DNA from: CAVVVS01 sp963751355
GTDB lineage: Bacteria > Bacteroidota > Ignavibacteria > Ignavibacteriales > Ignavibacteriaceae
Length of the DNA stretch: 64,000 nt
Direction of reading: 5' to 3'
Assembly: GCA_963751355.1 (NCBI GenBank)
Contig: CAVVVS010000105.1
Location: forward strand, 1 to 64,000
Positions 26,741 through 36,349 of the stretch are shown piece after piece. The notes beneath the pieces are model-generated. The model made no database searches and was not told where the DNA came from. It was given only the letters and a program-made list of their open reading frames with translations. The position numbers and the translations under genes were made by a program. Within the stretch, counting starts at the first letter, position 1. Each line of letters starts with the position of its first letter.

Positions 26741-27880
26741 ATGATTAATAAAATTGCAATTCTAACATCGGGTCATCCTCCCTACGACGAACGGATTTAC
26801 TGGAAATTTGCCCGGTCCCTCTCCTCCTCGGGTTTTGAAGTTTCAATAATTTGTTCTACCGGAAAAATTAGTTCAAAGCATGATAATATATCAATATTTG
26901 GATTTGACGGTGCAATAATTCCCAAACGGAAAAAACTATCCGCGATATATAATTTACTTAAAAATTTTTCACCGGGACTAATTATCTGCTGTGAACCATT
27001 AGTTATATTTTCTGCATACAAATATAAAAAGTCTGTTAATAAAAATTGTATTATCATTTTGGATGTAACTGAGTGGTACCCTGAAAATGTTGCATTTAAA
27101 CATAAGGGACTCAAAAAATTTCTGCTATATTTTTCATTATTCAAATTGAACATTCTTGTATCAAACCTGGTCGATCACATTATCGTAGGCGAGATTGGGA
27201 AAAAAAAGAGATATGACACAATTGCTCCTTTTAAAAAGAAAACTATAATTAGCTATTATCCGGTATTAAAATATTTTTCTAATTCTCCTCCATCTTTTAG
27301 CGGGAATAAATTAACTCTATGTTATGCAGGCCTCATAAATTTTGAAAGAGGAATTCTTACATTACTTGAAGCAGCGCAGGTATTAGCAAAACGTCACAGT
27401 GAGCTGGAAATAAATCTAAAAATCATTGGTAAATTCCAATATGAAAATGAAAAAGAAAAGTTTAACGAAATGATTTCGGGAATGGATAATCCAAAAGTAG
27501 AAATTGCCGGCTGGGTGGAATACCCCAAAATATCGGAACAGCTCAAAAATGTAGATATTTGTTTTGATCTGAGGAAAAGAACATTTATTTATAATAATTC
27601 ATTACCTATAAAAATATTTGAATATCTAGCGGTAGGTAAACCAATAATCTATTCCGATATTTTACCTATTAAAAATGAATTTGATAAAATTAATTTCGGT
27701 TACCTGGTAGATCCCGAAAATAAAGAAGAAATAATCGAAAAAATTGAAATTTACATAAGGAATAAAGCGTTACTTTCGGAACATTCAAGAAATGCACGTA
27801 GAATAATTGAGAAAGGTAAAAACTGGGAGACTGAATCAAAAAAATTGACAGAATTAATTTCCGCGTTAAGTAAAAGTTAA
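26741..27880 (+). CDS. Glycosyltransferase, GT4-like
   Basis: Likely transfers a sugar from a nucleotide donor to a surface glycan acceptor. From the ATG at 26741 it is 379 residues (a TTG at 26699 would add 14 poorly matching residues). The N-terminus INKIAILTSGHPPYDERIYW is typical of GT4 enzymes acting on polysaccharides. The C-terminal half has LCYAGLINFERGILTLLEAA and PIKIFEYLAVGKPIIYSD, the donor-binding region. It faces the flippase gene and their 3' ends overlap by 15 nt, so it is the lone plus-strand member of the cluster. Confidence 0.85.
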   Translation: MINKIAILTSGHPPYDERIYWKFARSLSSSGFEVSIICSTGKISSKHDNISIFGFDGAIIPKRKKLSAIYNLLKNFSPGLIICCEPLVIFSAYKYKKSVNKNCIIILDVTEWYPENVAFKHKGLKKFLLYFSLFKLNILVSNLVDHIIVGEIGKKKRYDTIAPFKKKTIISYYPVLKYFSNSPPSFSGNKLTLCYAGLINFERGILTLLEAAQVLAKRHSELEINLKIIGKFQYENEKEKFNEMISGMDNPKVEIAGWVEYPKISEQLKNVDICFDLRKRTFIYNNSLPIKIFEYLAVGKPIIYSDILPIKNEFDKINFGYLVDPENKEEIIEKIEIYIRNKALLSEHSRNARRIIEKGKNWETESKKLTELISALSKS

Positions 27881-29290
27881 AAATTTATTTAATTTTATTT
27901 TGGTTAAGAATTGTATTACACCCAAATAAAATACGATGAGTAAAATATCAAGTATAAATTCTTTAAATTGAATTCCGATTATCAAAAATAAAATTGCAGA
28001 AATAGCTATAAACAATATTTCTTTAATTTCATAATCTATTTTTACTTCTTTTCTGGAAATTATGAAAAGATAAATAGCACTTAACATTATTCCTATTGTA
28101 GTTGCCGCAGCTGCTCCGATCAAGCCAAATGAAGGTATCAGTAAAAAATTTAATAATATATTAACAGCAAAAGCTAATAAGTCTGCAATTAAAAAATGAA
28201 AACTTTTTCCACTTACAAAAGGGTAGACTGAATAAAACGACGATAATCCCCCGAACAAATAGCCCCCGAGTATGAAGGGTATAATGACAACGCCGCTTGC
28301 ATACTGCGAATTAAAAATATTTACATTTCCAATATGTGTCTTAAAAAGATATTCAGCAAATAAACCAACAGATAATAAAATCATAAAAGAGGCTGCTAAC
28401 AATTTGTTAAACGTTTTCCCGAACCTATTTCTGTATTGTCCCTTGTAAAATAAATTAATAGCATGCGGCGCCCATGCGGTTCTAAACGAAATTACAAAAA
28501 CATTCATGACCATCGCTATTCTGTAAGAAAAGCTGTAAATGCCCACTTCATCGCTGCCCAAAAAATGATTTAGAATGAACCTGTCACTTACATCAACGGC
28601 AGATGATAATAAACCGGCTAATATTAATGGATAAGAAAAGCTCAAAAGTCCGCTCAACACCTTTTTATTAATCACGGCAGTATATTCTTTTTTTACCGCC
28701 GGGAAAACAATAACTAATAAAACAATAGCCGCAAAAAACTGTGATAAGATTATTCCTTTCACCGATAATCTTAAGTAATAGACAAGTATGATGTTTAGTA
28801 TTAAATTTATAACTGCTGCAATGGAAGAGTACAGCACAACTGATTTGGAAGCTTCCTTTGTTTTTAACAGGTGAAGACAGAAATTGCCTGCCGTTTCCAA
28901 AAACAAAGCGATGAAAATGATGTTGATCAACTCGCTATATTTTTCAGAGTTTAAAACAATGGAAGAAATCTTTCCTGAAAATATTATCACAATTAGAGTT
29001 AAAACAGCTCCGCTTATTAAAATTGCATTTAAACCTGTAGAAAATATTTCGTTTCTCTTTTCGGGTAACTTTTCCTGAAGATAGAATTTTGTGAGTCCGC
29101 TCTGCATGCCTGCCTGGTAGAGCACGGAAATTATTGCATAGAGAGACATAATAAGTGCATAGCTGCCGAATTCTCCTGTTGTGATCAGATTAGAATATAA
29201 TGGAAGCAGTAAAAAACTTACCGAGCGGATAAATAAATTACCAAGACCGTACCACGCGGTTGAACCAGATAGGCTGATTCTCTTCCCCAT
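27866..29290 (-). CDS. Polysaccharide flippase (Wzx/MviN-MATE superfamily)
   Basis: A 474-residue inner-membrane protein with about 12-14 hydrophobic segments, beginning ISLSGSTAWYGLGNLFIRSV, which is the O-antigen flippase-type N-terminus. It probably moves lipid-linked oligosaccharide to the periplasm. Its start touches the stop of the adjacent glycosyltransferase gene. With the GT genes around it, it suggests synthesis of an O-antigen or capsule-like glycan; a polymerase (Wzy) was not identified. Confidence 0.85.
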   Translation of the reverse strand: MGKRISLSGSTAWYGLGNLFIRSVSFLLLPLYSNLITTGEFGSYALIMSLYAIISVLYQAGMQSGLTKFYLQEKLPEKRNEIFSTGLNAILISGAVLTLIVIIFSGKISSIVLNSEKYSELINIIFIALFLETAGNFCLHLLKTKEASKSVVLYSSIAAVINLILNIILVYYLRLSVKGIILSQFFAAIVLLVIVFPAVKKEYTAVINKKVLSGLLSFSYPLILAGLLSSAVDVSDRFILNHFLGSDEVGIYSFSYRIAMVMNVFVISFRTAWAPHAINLFYKGQYRNRFGKTFNKLLAASFMILLSVGLFAEYLFKTHIGNVNIFNSQYASGVVIIPFILGGYLFGGLSSFYSVYPFVSGKSFHFLIADLLAFAVNILLNFLLIPSFGLIGAAAATTIGIMLSAIYLFIISRKEVKIDYEIKEILFIAISAILFLIIGIQFKEFILDILLIVFYLGVIQFLTKIKLNKFLTFT

Positions 29291-30366
29291 TAAATTATGT
29301 TCTTCAATTTATAAAGTTCCATCAATTTTAAATTAACACTTTCATAACTGTGATATTTTTTTACCCACGTTTTACCTTTTTTACCTAATTCATGTCTCAA
29401 GTTCTTATTATCGATTAATTCATTTAGCTTAGCATATAGTTCATTTGCGTTATTAGCAACCACAAACGGATTTTCAGGAAGCCAGCCTGCGTAATCCTCT
29501 GTCATATTAGTTATGGTAGGTATGCCCATGGCTAAAGTTTCCAATCCGGCTTTCCCGTAGCCCGTTCCGCCCATACTGCCTCCTACCTGATCAATGCAAA
29601 TATCGGCACCGCTTTTTACATCTAAAACTTTGCTTCTGTCTTCATTCTCCATTAATACAAAATCTATTTTTTTTTCTTTTTTTATTCTTTCAATCACTGA
29701 AATTATTAATTCGGTTCCTTTATATTTCCTGTTAGTCGGTGAATGTACAATTAAAATATTTTCATTTTCAATTTTCTTTTTTTGAGGAAGTTCGGAAGGA
29801 TCATAAGGATAGAACAAATAATGTAAGTCTGATTTCAGTGCAAGATGATCGTATTCGGAAGAAATATTCAAATCAGATATATCATCAAGTTCTTTAATCA
29901 AGCCTCTTATTCTTAAATCGCTGCCATAATAACAGCACACAATTTTCTTACCTTCTTTTTTCCATTTTTTTGCCTGCGAAGCATCCCTGAAAAAATCCAG
30001 CCCTGCATCGTAATGGATAATATCAAAATCATCGAGATCATATTCGGCAACAATTCTTTCAATCGTTTGTTTTTTTAACTTATCATTTAATGTGAAGTAA
30101 AACCTTTCCCCAATATTTCGGGGAATGAAGTACGGTGCTTTAGCGATTTGATTATCTTCTCTCTGATGTACTTTTACTCTCCGCCATTTTTTTACAAGGC
30201 TGAAATTTGGAAGAGGTAAGTTCAGACAAATATCTTCCTGAAACTGCAAAGGATTTTTATGATAAGTAATTAATCTGGAAAAATCACCACAAGCTAAGTG
30301 CATCTTATAAAAATCATAAGGCACGCCTGCATAATTTTGCGGAGCTAAGTGAAGTATTTTAAGCAT
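29290..30366 (-). CDS. Glycosyltransferase (GT-B fold, GT4-like)
   Basis: A 358-residue cytoplasmic protein that begins LKILHLAPQNYAGVPYDFYKM, followed by FDIIHYDAGLDFFRD and CYYGSDLRIRG, matching N-terminal GT-B halves. The C-terminal half has IVHSPTNRKYKGTELIISVI, IDQVGGSMGGTGYGKAGLE and ALGIPTITN-like AMGIPTITNM, the donor-binding part. The sugar and acceptor cannot be told. It overlaps the FemAB-like gene and the flippase gene by 1 nt each. Confidence 0.8.
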   Translation of the reverse strand: MLKILHLAPQNYAGVPYDFYKMHLACGDFSRLITYHKNPLQFQEDICLNLPLPNFSLVKKWRRVKVHQREDNQIAKAPYFIPRNIGERFYFTLNDKLKKQTIERIVAEYDLDDFDIIHYDAGLDFFRDASQAKKWKKEGKKIVCCYYGSDLRIRGLIKELDDISDLNISSEYDHLALKSDLHYLFYPYDPSELPQKKKIENENILIVHSPTNRKYKGTELIISVIERIKKEKKIDFVLMENEDRSKVLDVKSGADICIDQVGGSMGGTGYGKAGLETLAMGIPTITNMTEDYAGWLPENPFVVANNANELYAKLNELIDNKNLRHELGKKGKTWVKKYHSYESVNLKLMELYKLKNII

Positions 30367-31337
30367 TAAATATCTTTATAAAATGTGTCTCTAAAGATTC
30401 CTCTTGCACCAAAATTTTCTTTAAATCTTCCCAAACCCCAATTCGGTTCCATGTCTACCGTAAAAATTCCAAAATCTAAAAATTTATATCCTTCGTCCTT
30501 GTATCTTTTCATAATTTCGTAAAACAACAAATTAACGGCACGGTATTCCTGATATTCTTCGTCATGACTAATATAAAATGCAAGTACGACCTTTGGATTA
30601 GCACTAAAATTACAAACCCCGGCAATTAGTTTTTCTTTTAGGAAAGCTCCCCAAAGTCTAATCTTAGCAGGAAACATTTTCTTTAATTTGATCAGTTCCT
30701 CAAGTGAGTGAGTGGGATTCACGTTATGCCGCATTTTTAGATTTTTTTTGAGAATTTCATAGTATTCCTCAAATTTTTCACATTCGGCAATTTCTACTCC
30801 TGCTTTTATGGCTTTCTTCAAAGCAGTGCGAGCCTCAGGTCTATAGGAATAAATCAATTCATCGGTAGGAATGTCGAGCTGGACAACGCTGGATACATCT
30901 CGTTTTACATAATTGAAATTGTTCTTTACTAAAGCAAAGTCAATATAATTGGAATATTTACTTTGATAAATTATGGGAGGAAGAGTAAGCTGAATCCTGT
31001 CGCACTTCAATTCATTAGCATATTTAATAGTACTCTCTACTATCCCGAACGCCTCTTTAAGATTCAAATCTGTTTTATAAACAAATCCACCGTATGAAGA
31101 TCCGCTGTGCGAGGAAAGGATTCTTTTCCCCTCTTTTTCTATTACTACCGCCGGAAATAAAGCTAACTTTTTATTGTTCTTATTTATTACAATCGATGCA
31201 TCATTAAATCTATCTTTTGGGTGATATGATAAGAATTTTCTTTTGTGAAAAATTGTTCCATTATCCGAAGAGTCTACAAATTGGTCCCATTCCTCGTGTG
31301 CTGTTTTTGTTTCTTGTAAGGGGATAAATTCAAACAT
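30366..31337 (-). CDS. FemAB-like / GNAT-type acyltransferase
   Basis: A 323-residue protein of the FemAB (peptidyl- or aminoacyl-transferase) fold, counted from the ATG at 31337 (MFEFIPLQ); an ATG at 31397 would add 20 residues lying over the upstream gene. Marks: WDQFVDSSDNGTIFHKRKF, RPEARTALKKAIKAGVEI, and the C-terminal GLGRFKENFGARG. Members add amino acids or acyl groups to cell-wall precursors or to sugars. In a glycan cluster, modifying a surface sugar is more likely than building a peptide bridge; that is inference. Confidence 0.75.
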   Translation of the reverse strand: MFEFIPLQETKTAHEEWDQFVDSSDNGTIFHKRKFLSYHPKDRFNDASIVINKNNKKLALFPAVVIEKEGKRILSSHSGSSYGGFVYKTDLNLKEAFGIVESTIKYANELKCDRIQLTLPPIIYQSKYSNYIDFALVKNNFNYVKRDVSSVVQLDIPTDELIYSYRPEARTALKKAIKAGVEIAECEKFEEYYEILKKNLKMRHNVNPTHSLEELIKLKKMFPAKIRLWGAFLKEKLIAGVCNFSANPKVVLAFYISHDEEYQEYRAVNLLFYEIMKRYKDEGYKFLDFGIFTVDMEPNWGLGRFKENFGARGIFRDTFYKDI

Positions 31338-32664
31338 TGTGTATAGTATTTCCTTTATAAAAATTAAAATTATTCGATTCAATAAAATTCGAGACATGAG
31401 AAGATATTAAAATAATCATCATAATAATATAGGGATATTTAAAACGCGCATCACCGAAAGTTAAAAGGTTTATAAATAATCCCAGTAAAATGAAAAGGAT
31501 AATAATTATAATACCCTCATTAAATAAAAAGGATTTATTCTTCTTTATTAACAATATTAAAAAAATACTTAATAATGAAAAATAATATATATGATGATAA
31601 GTTTGAAGAATAATAAACAAAATTTTATTAAGTAACGATACACCTTTAAGTTCACTGCTTAAGCTCTTTGTGGATATAAAAGTTTTAATAACTCGGTAAA
31701 GATTCCACCCGCCTACATTCGTTAATCTTGAAATCGAAAAATCATCCCACGCAAACATATGAATCAATTTCATCGGGAAAAGCGATATCCAGCGGATAGG
31801 ATGTGCTAATATCCAGCCTTGGGCTTGTTTTTTCCAAAACTCTTCCTTCTCTGAGTAAGTCTTATATTTTGCAGAATCAATATATCCGATATTTCCTTTT
31901 TCAAAAACTTTTGCATTATACGCACCGGTGGCATCCTCATTAGCACCGATCAAAATATTTACCGGACCGTTATTCGAAGTAAAAATAAAATGACCGAAAT
32001 ATATATTAGTAATACTGCCGAATAGGAGGATAAACACCGTTACCCCGGCTAAACTAAAAGCCGAAATACGGTTACGCTCAGTTTTAAGTTTATAGAGGAA
32101 GTGTATGATATAAATAATCACAAGTATCCAGCCGAACGGTCGAACGCCAATAGAAGCACCGGCAAATATTCCGGATAAAAAATACGATATTTTATCCTCT
32201 TTCAAATAGAAATAAATACTGCCTAATACCAAACAACCGAACATTAATTCGGTTAAATTCATTAGAATTAATCCGAGAGAGCTTAGATAAAAGACATATA
32301 AAACGATCGCCATTTTTGCTGAATTTTTGTTGAATATCTTATTCGAAATTTTATATACAAAGAACAATTGAATTAGATTGAAACAGATATTAAAAAATAC
32401 TATAGTTATTTTTGAATTATATATAGCCAGAATTAAAATAAGAAAATTTATATAGAGAGGTGCAACAATATAGTCTCGATAAATATCCTGAGGTGCCGGA
32501 TAAATTGTATGCAAAGTTAAACTCTGTTCAGCCAAATGATAATACCGAAGTGAATCACTTTTAAAAGTGACCGGTAAAAAAGTGGACAGTGAGAATTGGA
32601 TAAAGATATATAGTAAAAGAACTATTTTATAATTTTTAGTTAAAAAATCAAAGATTTTTCTCAT
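31330..32664 (-). CDS. GT39-like membrane glycosyltransferase (PMT/ArnT type)
   Basis: A 444-residue polytopic protein with about ten helices. The first periplasmic loop holds the expected acidic/aromatic stretch FKSDSLRYYHLAEQ. Such GT-C enzymes transfer sugars from polyprenyl phosphate donors on the periplasmic side. The polyprenyl-phosphate chemistry of the UbiA-like enzyme at 19659 could in principle feed it, but they are not linked here. Its last codons overlap the FemAB-like gene start by 8 nt. Confidence 0.7.
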   Translation of the reverse strand: MRKIFDFLTKNYKIVLLLYIFIQFSLSTFLPVTFKSDSLRYYHLAEQSLTLHTIYPAPQDIYRDYIVAPLYINFLILILAIYNSKITIVFFNICFNLIQLFFVYKISNKIFNKNSAKMAIVLYVFYLSSLGLILMNLTELMFGCLVLGSIYFYLKEDKISYFLSGIFAGASIGVRPFGWILVIIYIIHFLYKLKTERNRISAFSLAGVTVFILLFGSITNIYFGHFIFTSNNGPVNILIGANEDATGAYNAKVFEKGNIGYIDSAKYKTYSEKEEFWKKQAQGWILAHPIRWISLFPMKLIHMFAWDDFSISRLTNVGGWNLYRVIKTFISTKSLSSELKGVSLLNKILFIILQTYHHIYYFSLLSIFLILLIKKNKSFLFNEGIIIIILFILLGLFINLLTFGDARFKYPYIIMMIILISSHVSNFIESNNFNFYKGNTIHNV

Positions 32665-32719
32665 TAAAAAATAGATCCCGGGTAATAAAAGGCAAAATTT
32701 GAATTATATATTTTCCCAA

Positions 32720-33628
32720 TTAAAATTTGAATCGTAACGAAAACATATTAGCACTTCCTAATCCATAAGAGAACGGCTGAAATGCATAATCAAAGTGAAG
32801 ATTTCCCCACATCAATCCAAACCCGCCGGTGAAACTTTTAGATTCATAACCGGATTGATAACCGCCTCTTAATGCAATTAAGTGATCATAAAAAATTTCC
32901 GCACCGACATTTATATGATTATCGTTCGTAAGAGTATATTTTTGAAATTCCGCTGTGGTCGTTATTTCAAATTTAGGGTCGATAAGATTGAAACTATAAG
33001 CAGGACCTATTCTTAACTCGGTGGGCAGTTTCGTACTTTCCTGCATTAATTTATTCATGGAGCCTAAATTTTTAATAACTGCGGCAGCTTTAAGTCCTTT
33101 TAAAGGAGTATTGTAACTTAAACCAAAATCGAATCCCCAGCCTGTAGCATCATTTGTATACATTCCTTCATAAAGGTATTTAACCGTAAGTCCAGCAGCA
33201 ATATTGTCCGTAATATTAAATCCGCTTGAAAGACTGCCGAAAAAATATTCGGCATTGAATTTTGTAAGAGGATCACCGGGTTTTGTGCGAACTTCAATAT
33301 CACTGACCGAGGTAACATTAAAACCGATCGCAAAAGGGATACCGAAAATAGAAGACCGTGCCCCCAACAGCTCGCTATTTATTCCCTGTATCCACTGGTT
33401 ATGCATCAACATAATCTCTGAACCGGATGTTGCTGCCAGATTTGCAGGATTATAAAATAAGGATGTAACATCGTTTGAAATTGCAGTACCTGCATCACCC
33501 ATCGAAACATTCCGGGCACCGAAGCCCATTTTTAAAAATGCCAAACCGCTATTACCGGCAGATTGAGCAAAGATAGTTGAGACGAACAATAAACTTGAGG
33601 TGAAAAACAATAATATATTTTTATGCAT
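32720..33628 (-). CDS. PorV/PorQ-family outer-membrane beta-barrel protein
   Basis: A 302-residue outer-membrane protein with signal peptide MHKNILLFFTSSLLFVSTIFAQ. The N-terminal KMGFGARNVSMGDAGTAIS and SLFYNPANLAAT motif is the hallmark of the PorV/PorQ (UPF0164) family; the rest is alternating beta strands ending in F-R-L-K-F. PorV shuttles T9SS cargo in Bacteroidota, and PorV-like paralogues often sit next to cargo genes. It follows another PorV/PorQ gene by 12 nt, with a T9SS cargo gene further upstream. Confidence 0.85.
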   Translation of the reverse strand: MHKNILLFFTSSLLFVSTIFAQSAGNSGLAFLKMGFGARNVSMGDAGTAISNDVTSLFYNPANLAATSGSEIMLMHNQWIQGINSELLGARSSIFGIPFAIGFNVTSVSDIEVRTKPGDPLTKFNAEYFFGSLSSGFNITDNIAAGLTVKYLYEGMYTNDATGWGFDFGLSYNTPLKGLKAAAVIKNLGSMNKLMQESTKLPTELRIGPAYSFNLIDPKFEITTTAEFQKYTLTNDNHINVGAEIFYDHLIALRGGYQSGYESKSFTGGFGLMWGNLHFDYAFQPFSYGLGSANMFSLRFKF

Positions 33629-33640
33629 TTAAAACTTTCT

Positions 33641-34642
33641 TCAAAAATTAATATTTAACCCTACAATATGCCGGTCTTCCGGCGAATACCTTTCAATCAT
33701 AAAAGCATAATTAATTCCGGCTGTAATATCGCCAAATTGTTTGAAATATGAAAAGCCAAATGTTGGCTGTGCGGGTTCATCTGCATTACTTAAATTGAAC
33801 TGATCAAATCCACCGCGAAGGTATAAACCGGTTATGATATTATATTCAATACCCGCTCTAACGATATTTGAACCTGCATTACTATTTTCAAAATCTACAT
33901 CTGCTATCAGTCCTAATTCATCATTGGTGTAACTTACTCCAATTTTCTTTAAAAGCGGGAATTGATCTTCCGAATTAGCTCCGTCCGTATTATAAATAGG
34001 AGTAGAATCCCATTTATACTTACTATTCAAATCGGAAATCATCGCAGCAATGTGCCAGTACCGGTTAACAATATATATGGCGCCTATGTCCAAACCTACT
34101 CCGGTAGAGGTAATCTTCTGGTACAATTTGTAATAGTAAAATTTAATTGAGACCCCGAGAGCAAATTTTTCGGAAAAACGGTTTGCAAATGCCAGGAAAA
34201 ATTGATTTTCCGAAGTGGACAGATCACCGGTTTTATATCCTTCATTATCTCTTCCATCTATCTTGCTGACACCGGAGTTTATTATCCCCAAACTAATTCC
34301 CGCGGTTGATACCGGTTTAGGATTTTCAACAGCAGAATCTTTTTTTGAGTAGAATTGGAATCTCCTGGTAAAATTTAAAAAATTTAATGAGCGATCGAGC
34401 GATAAAATAGAATATGAAGTCTGGAAAGAATTATCTTTTTGAAAAACAGTAACCGCAGGATTATAATAAGAAACCAGATTACCCTCGGTTATTGCAGACA
34501 TGGCATTTCCCATTCCCATTCCCCTTGCACCGAAACCCATTCTGCTGAATGCACCGGGCATAGTACTGATTTTGCTTAGTTTTGGTTGAGCAAAAGCAAC
34601 TACACTAATGAATAATACTGATAGAATTATGATTCTTTTCAA
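33641..34642 (-). CDS. PorV/PorQ-family outer-membrane beta-barrel protein
   Basis: A 333-residue paralogue of the next gene, with signal peptide ending VVAFAQ and the family motif MGFGARGMGMGNAMSAITEGN plus SYYNPAVTVF (given here in parts). It is strand-rich and ends NINF, with a terminal Phe as in outer-membrane barrels. It is encoded downstream of the Asp-box propeller gene, so it may be that protein's partner. The function is inferred from the family. Confidence 0.85.
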   Translation of the reverse strand: MKRIIILSVLFISVVAFAQPKLSKISTMPGAFSRMGFGARGMGMGNAMSAITEGNLVSYYNPAVTVFQKDNSFQTSYSILSLDRSLNFLNFTRRFQFYSKKDSAVENPKPVSTAGISLGIINSGVSKIDGRDNEGYKTGDLSTSENQFFLAFANRFSEKFALGVSIKFYYYKLYQKITSTGVGLDIGAIYIVNRYWHIAAMISDLNSKYKWDSTPIYNTDGANSEDQFPLLKKIGVSYTNDELGLIADVDFENSNAGSNIVRAGIEYNIITGLYLRGGFDQFNLSNADEPAQPTFGFSYFKQFGDITAGINYAFMIERYSPEDRHIVGLNINF

Positions 34643-34774
34643 AATTTCCTCTTTTTGTAACCTTTGAATAGCATGAATAAAGGAGAATCACTAAAAATAT
34701 TTATTCTCATGTTCAACTATCTTTTATGTCTTTTAGTATTGATTTAAAATTTTTAGACATAATACGAATCCGAT

Positions 34775-36349
34775 TTATTGCAAGACAAGTATTTTCCCAA
34801 AAACCGGTTTATCAGAACCGACATCAACCCTATAGAAGTAAACACCGTTTGGCACAACATTCCCGTTATCATCTTTTCCATCCCAGTAATCAATTACACC
34901 ATTGGAATTATCGACACCGTGGGTGGGATTACTCCTTTGTGCATTTTGAATTATTGTTCTTATATAATGCATCCCGAAATCAAAAATGCGGATTGTTACC
35001 GGTTCCGATTTGCCTCCCGTACTGTATTTTATTTTGAGTACATCCTGCTTCGGAGAAAATGGATTGGGAAATGCATAAGTATCATTTGTTGATGTTAATA
35101 TTTTAGAAGCAAAATAGATTGTCCAGTTGCCGTCCCACATAGCGCCGGCTTCATCCAATTTTGCAAGTCCGTCACCTGAACCTAACCAGATTATATTATT
35201 ATTTGTGCCGCCGGAATAAAACACATTTGTTGTAAGCGGATTATCCGTTTTGGCATCAATTATCGAAGTGGGAGTAATCCATCTTTCACCTTCATTATCG
35301 GTTCTGAAGGCTCCGTCATCAGTCAGGGCGATTACTTCTTTATCTTTAAATGCTAAATTATGTGCTTTCTCGCCATTTAAATAAATATTCCAGGTTTTGC
35401 CTCCGTCTGATGAGGCACTAACCGCATTAAATTCTGTTTGTCCTTCTGCTTGCCAGCTTGCACTCCAGATTGTGCTGCTTGCTTTATTATAATCTAATGC
35501 AACAATAAAATTTCCGCTTATAGGATGTTCTTCATTAGTATGCGTAAATTTCACCCAGCTTATTCCATTATCGGTTGATTTATTTATGCCGTCGGCGGTA
35601 CCCGCATAAATAGTAGAATCATTTGTGGAAATAACCGAAAAAGCCCGGTAATTGAGATTATTTTCTTTACAAAATTTTCCCGAGACAGGCTGCATACAAA
35701 AATTAAGTGTATCTGTAGGTTTTACAGAATCCAGGTAATCCGGCGGCAAAACGACTCTTTGCCATGTCTTTCCCATATCAGTGCTTTTTCTTAACCCACC
35801 CGCAAATGTTGCAATCCAAACAGTACCCGGTGTGAATGCAATGTCGTAAACAATATTTTGCACTGCAACAGTTACAGGCAATGCCCGTAAATGATTTATG
35901 CCGTAAGTTACTATGGTATCAGATTGAGCATCCAGTGGTTGAGGAACCGAAATCCATGTCATTCCGTCATCAGTAGTGTAGTGCAATCCGCTGCCTTCGG
36001 GAAGAGATTCGCCGTTCTTTTCAACTGAATGTGCCGTCGCCACCCAGATAATTCCGTTATCATAACCGATAGCAGATATATTTTCTGTGCCGAAAACTTT
36101 TGTACCGTAGAAATTCTTCCAGCTATCACCGTTATCGGTAGATAAGCTTACACCTTTCCCTGAACCTGCCCAAATTGTATCTTCGTGTACTATCATATCA
36201 CTGACATCGTTACCCGCCGGAGTAGCATCTTCAAAAACTTTTTTTAAACTATTATCACTTTGCAAAGCGTATTTGGAAGGTAAATATTGGGCGAACAAAG
36301 TGCCGCCAAAGATTAAAAGTACCAGAATAAATAAGAGAGTTTTTTTCAT
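34775..36349 (-). CDS. Secreted Asp-box beta-propeller protein with T9SS-type C-terminus
   Basis: A 524-residue secreted protein with signal peptide MKKTLLFILVLLIFGGTLFAQ. The body has at least six Asp-box (S-x-D-x-G-x-T-W) repeats such as STDNGDSW, TTDDGMTW, STDMGKTW, STDNGISW, SSDGGKTW, each after a W/I-A-G/T strand. This indicates a BNR/Vps10-like propeller. The C-terminus, from about residue 430, is a FlgD-type Ig domain ending NGVYFYRVDVGSDKPVFGK, like T9SS sorting domains (type A). No catalytic residues of sialidases are evident, so a binding or structural surface role is more likely. It touches the lipoprotein gene upstream. Confidence 0.8.
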   Translation of the reverse strand: MKKTLLFILVLLIFGGTLFAQYLPSKYALQSDNSLKKVFEDATPAGNDVSDMIVHEDTIWAGSGKGVSLSTDNGDSWKNFYGTKVFGTENISAIGYDNGIIWVATAHSVEKNGESLPEGSGLHYTTDDGMTWISVPQPLDAQSDTIVTYGINHLRALPVTVAVQNIVYDIAFTPGTVWIATFAGGLRKSTDMGKTWQRVVLPPDYLDSVKPTDTLNFCMQPVSGKFCKENNLNYRAFSVISTNDSTIYAGTADGINKSTDNGISWVKFTHTNEEHPISGNFIVALDYNKASSTIWSASWQAEGQTEFNAVSASSDGGKTWNIYLNGEKAHNLAFKDKEVIALTDDGAFRTDNEGERWITPTSIIDAKTDNPLTTNVFYSGGTNNNIIWLGSGDGLAKLDEAGAMWDGNWTIYFASKILTSTNDTYAFPNPFSPKQDVLKIKYSTGGKSEPVTIRIFDFGMHYIRTIIQNAQRSNPTHGVDNSNGVIDYWDGKDDNGNVVPNGVYFYRVDVGSDKPVFGKILVLQ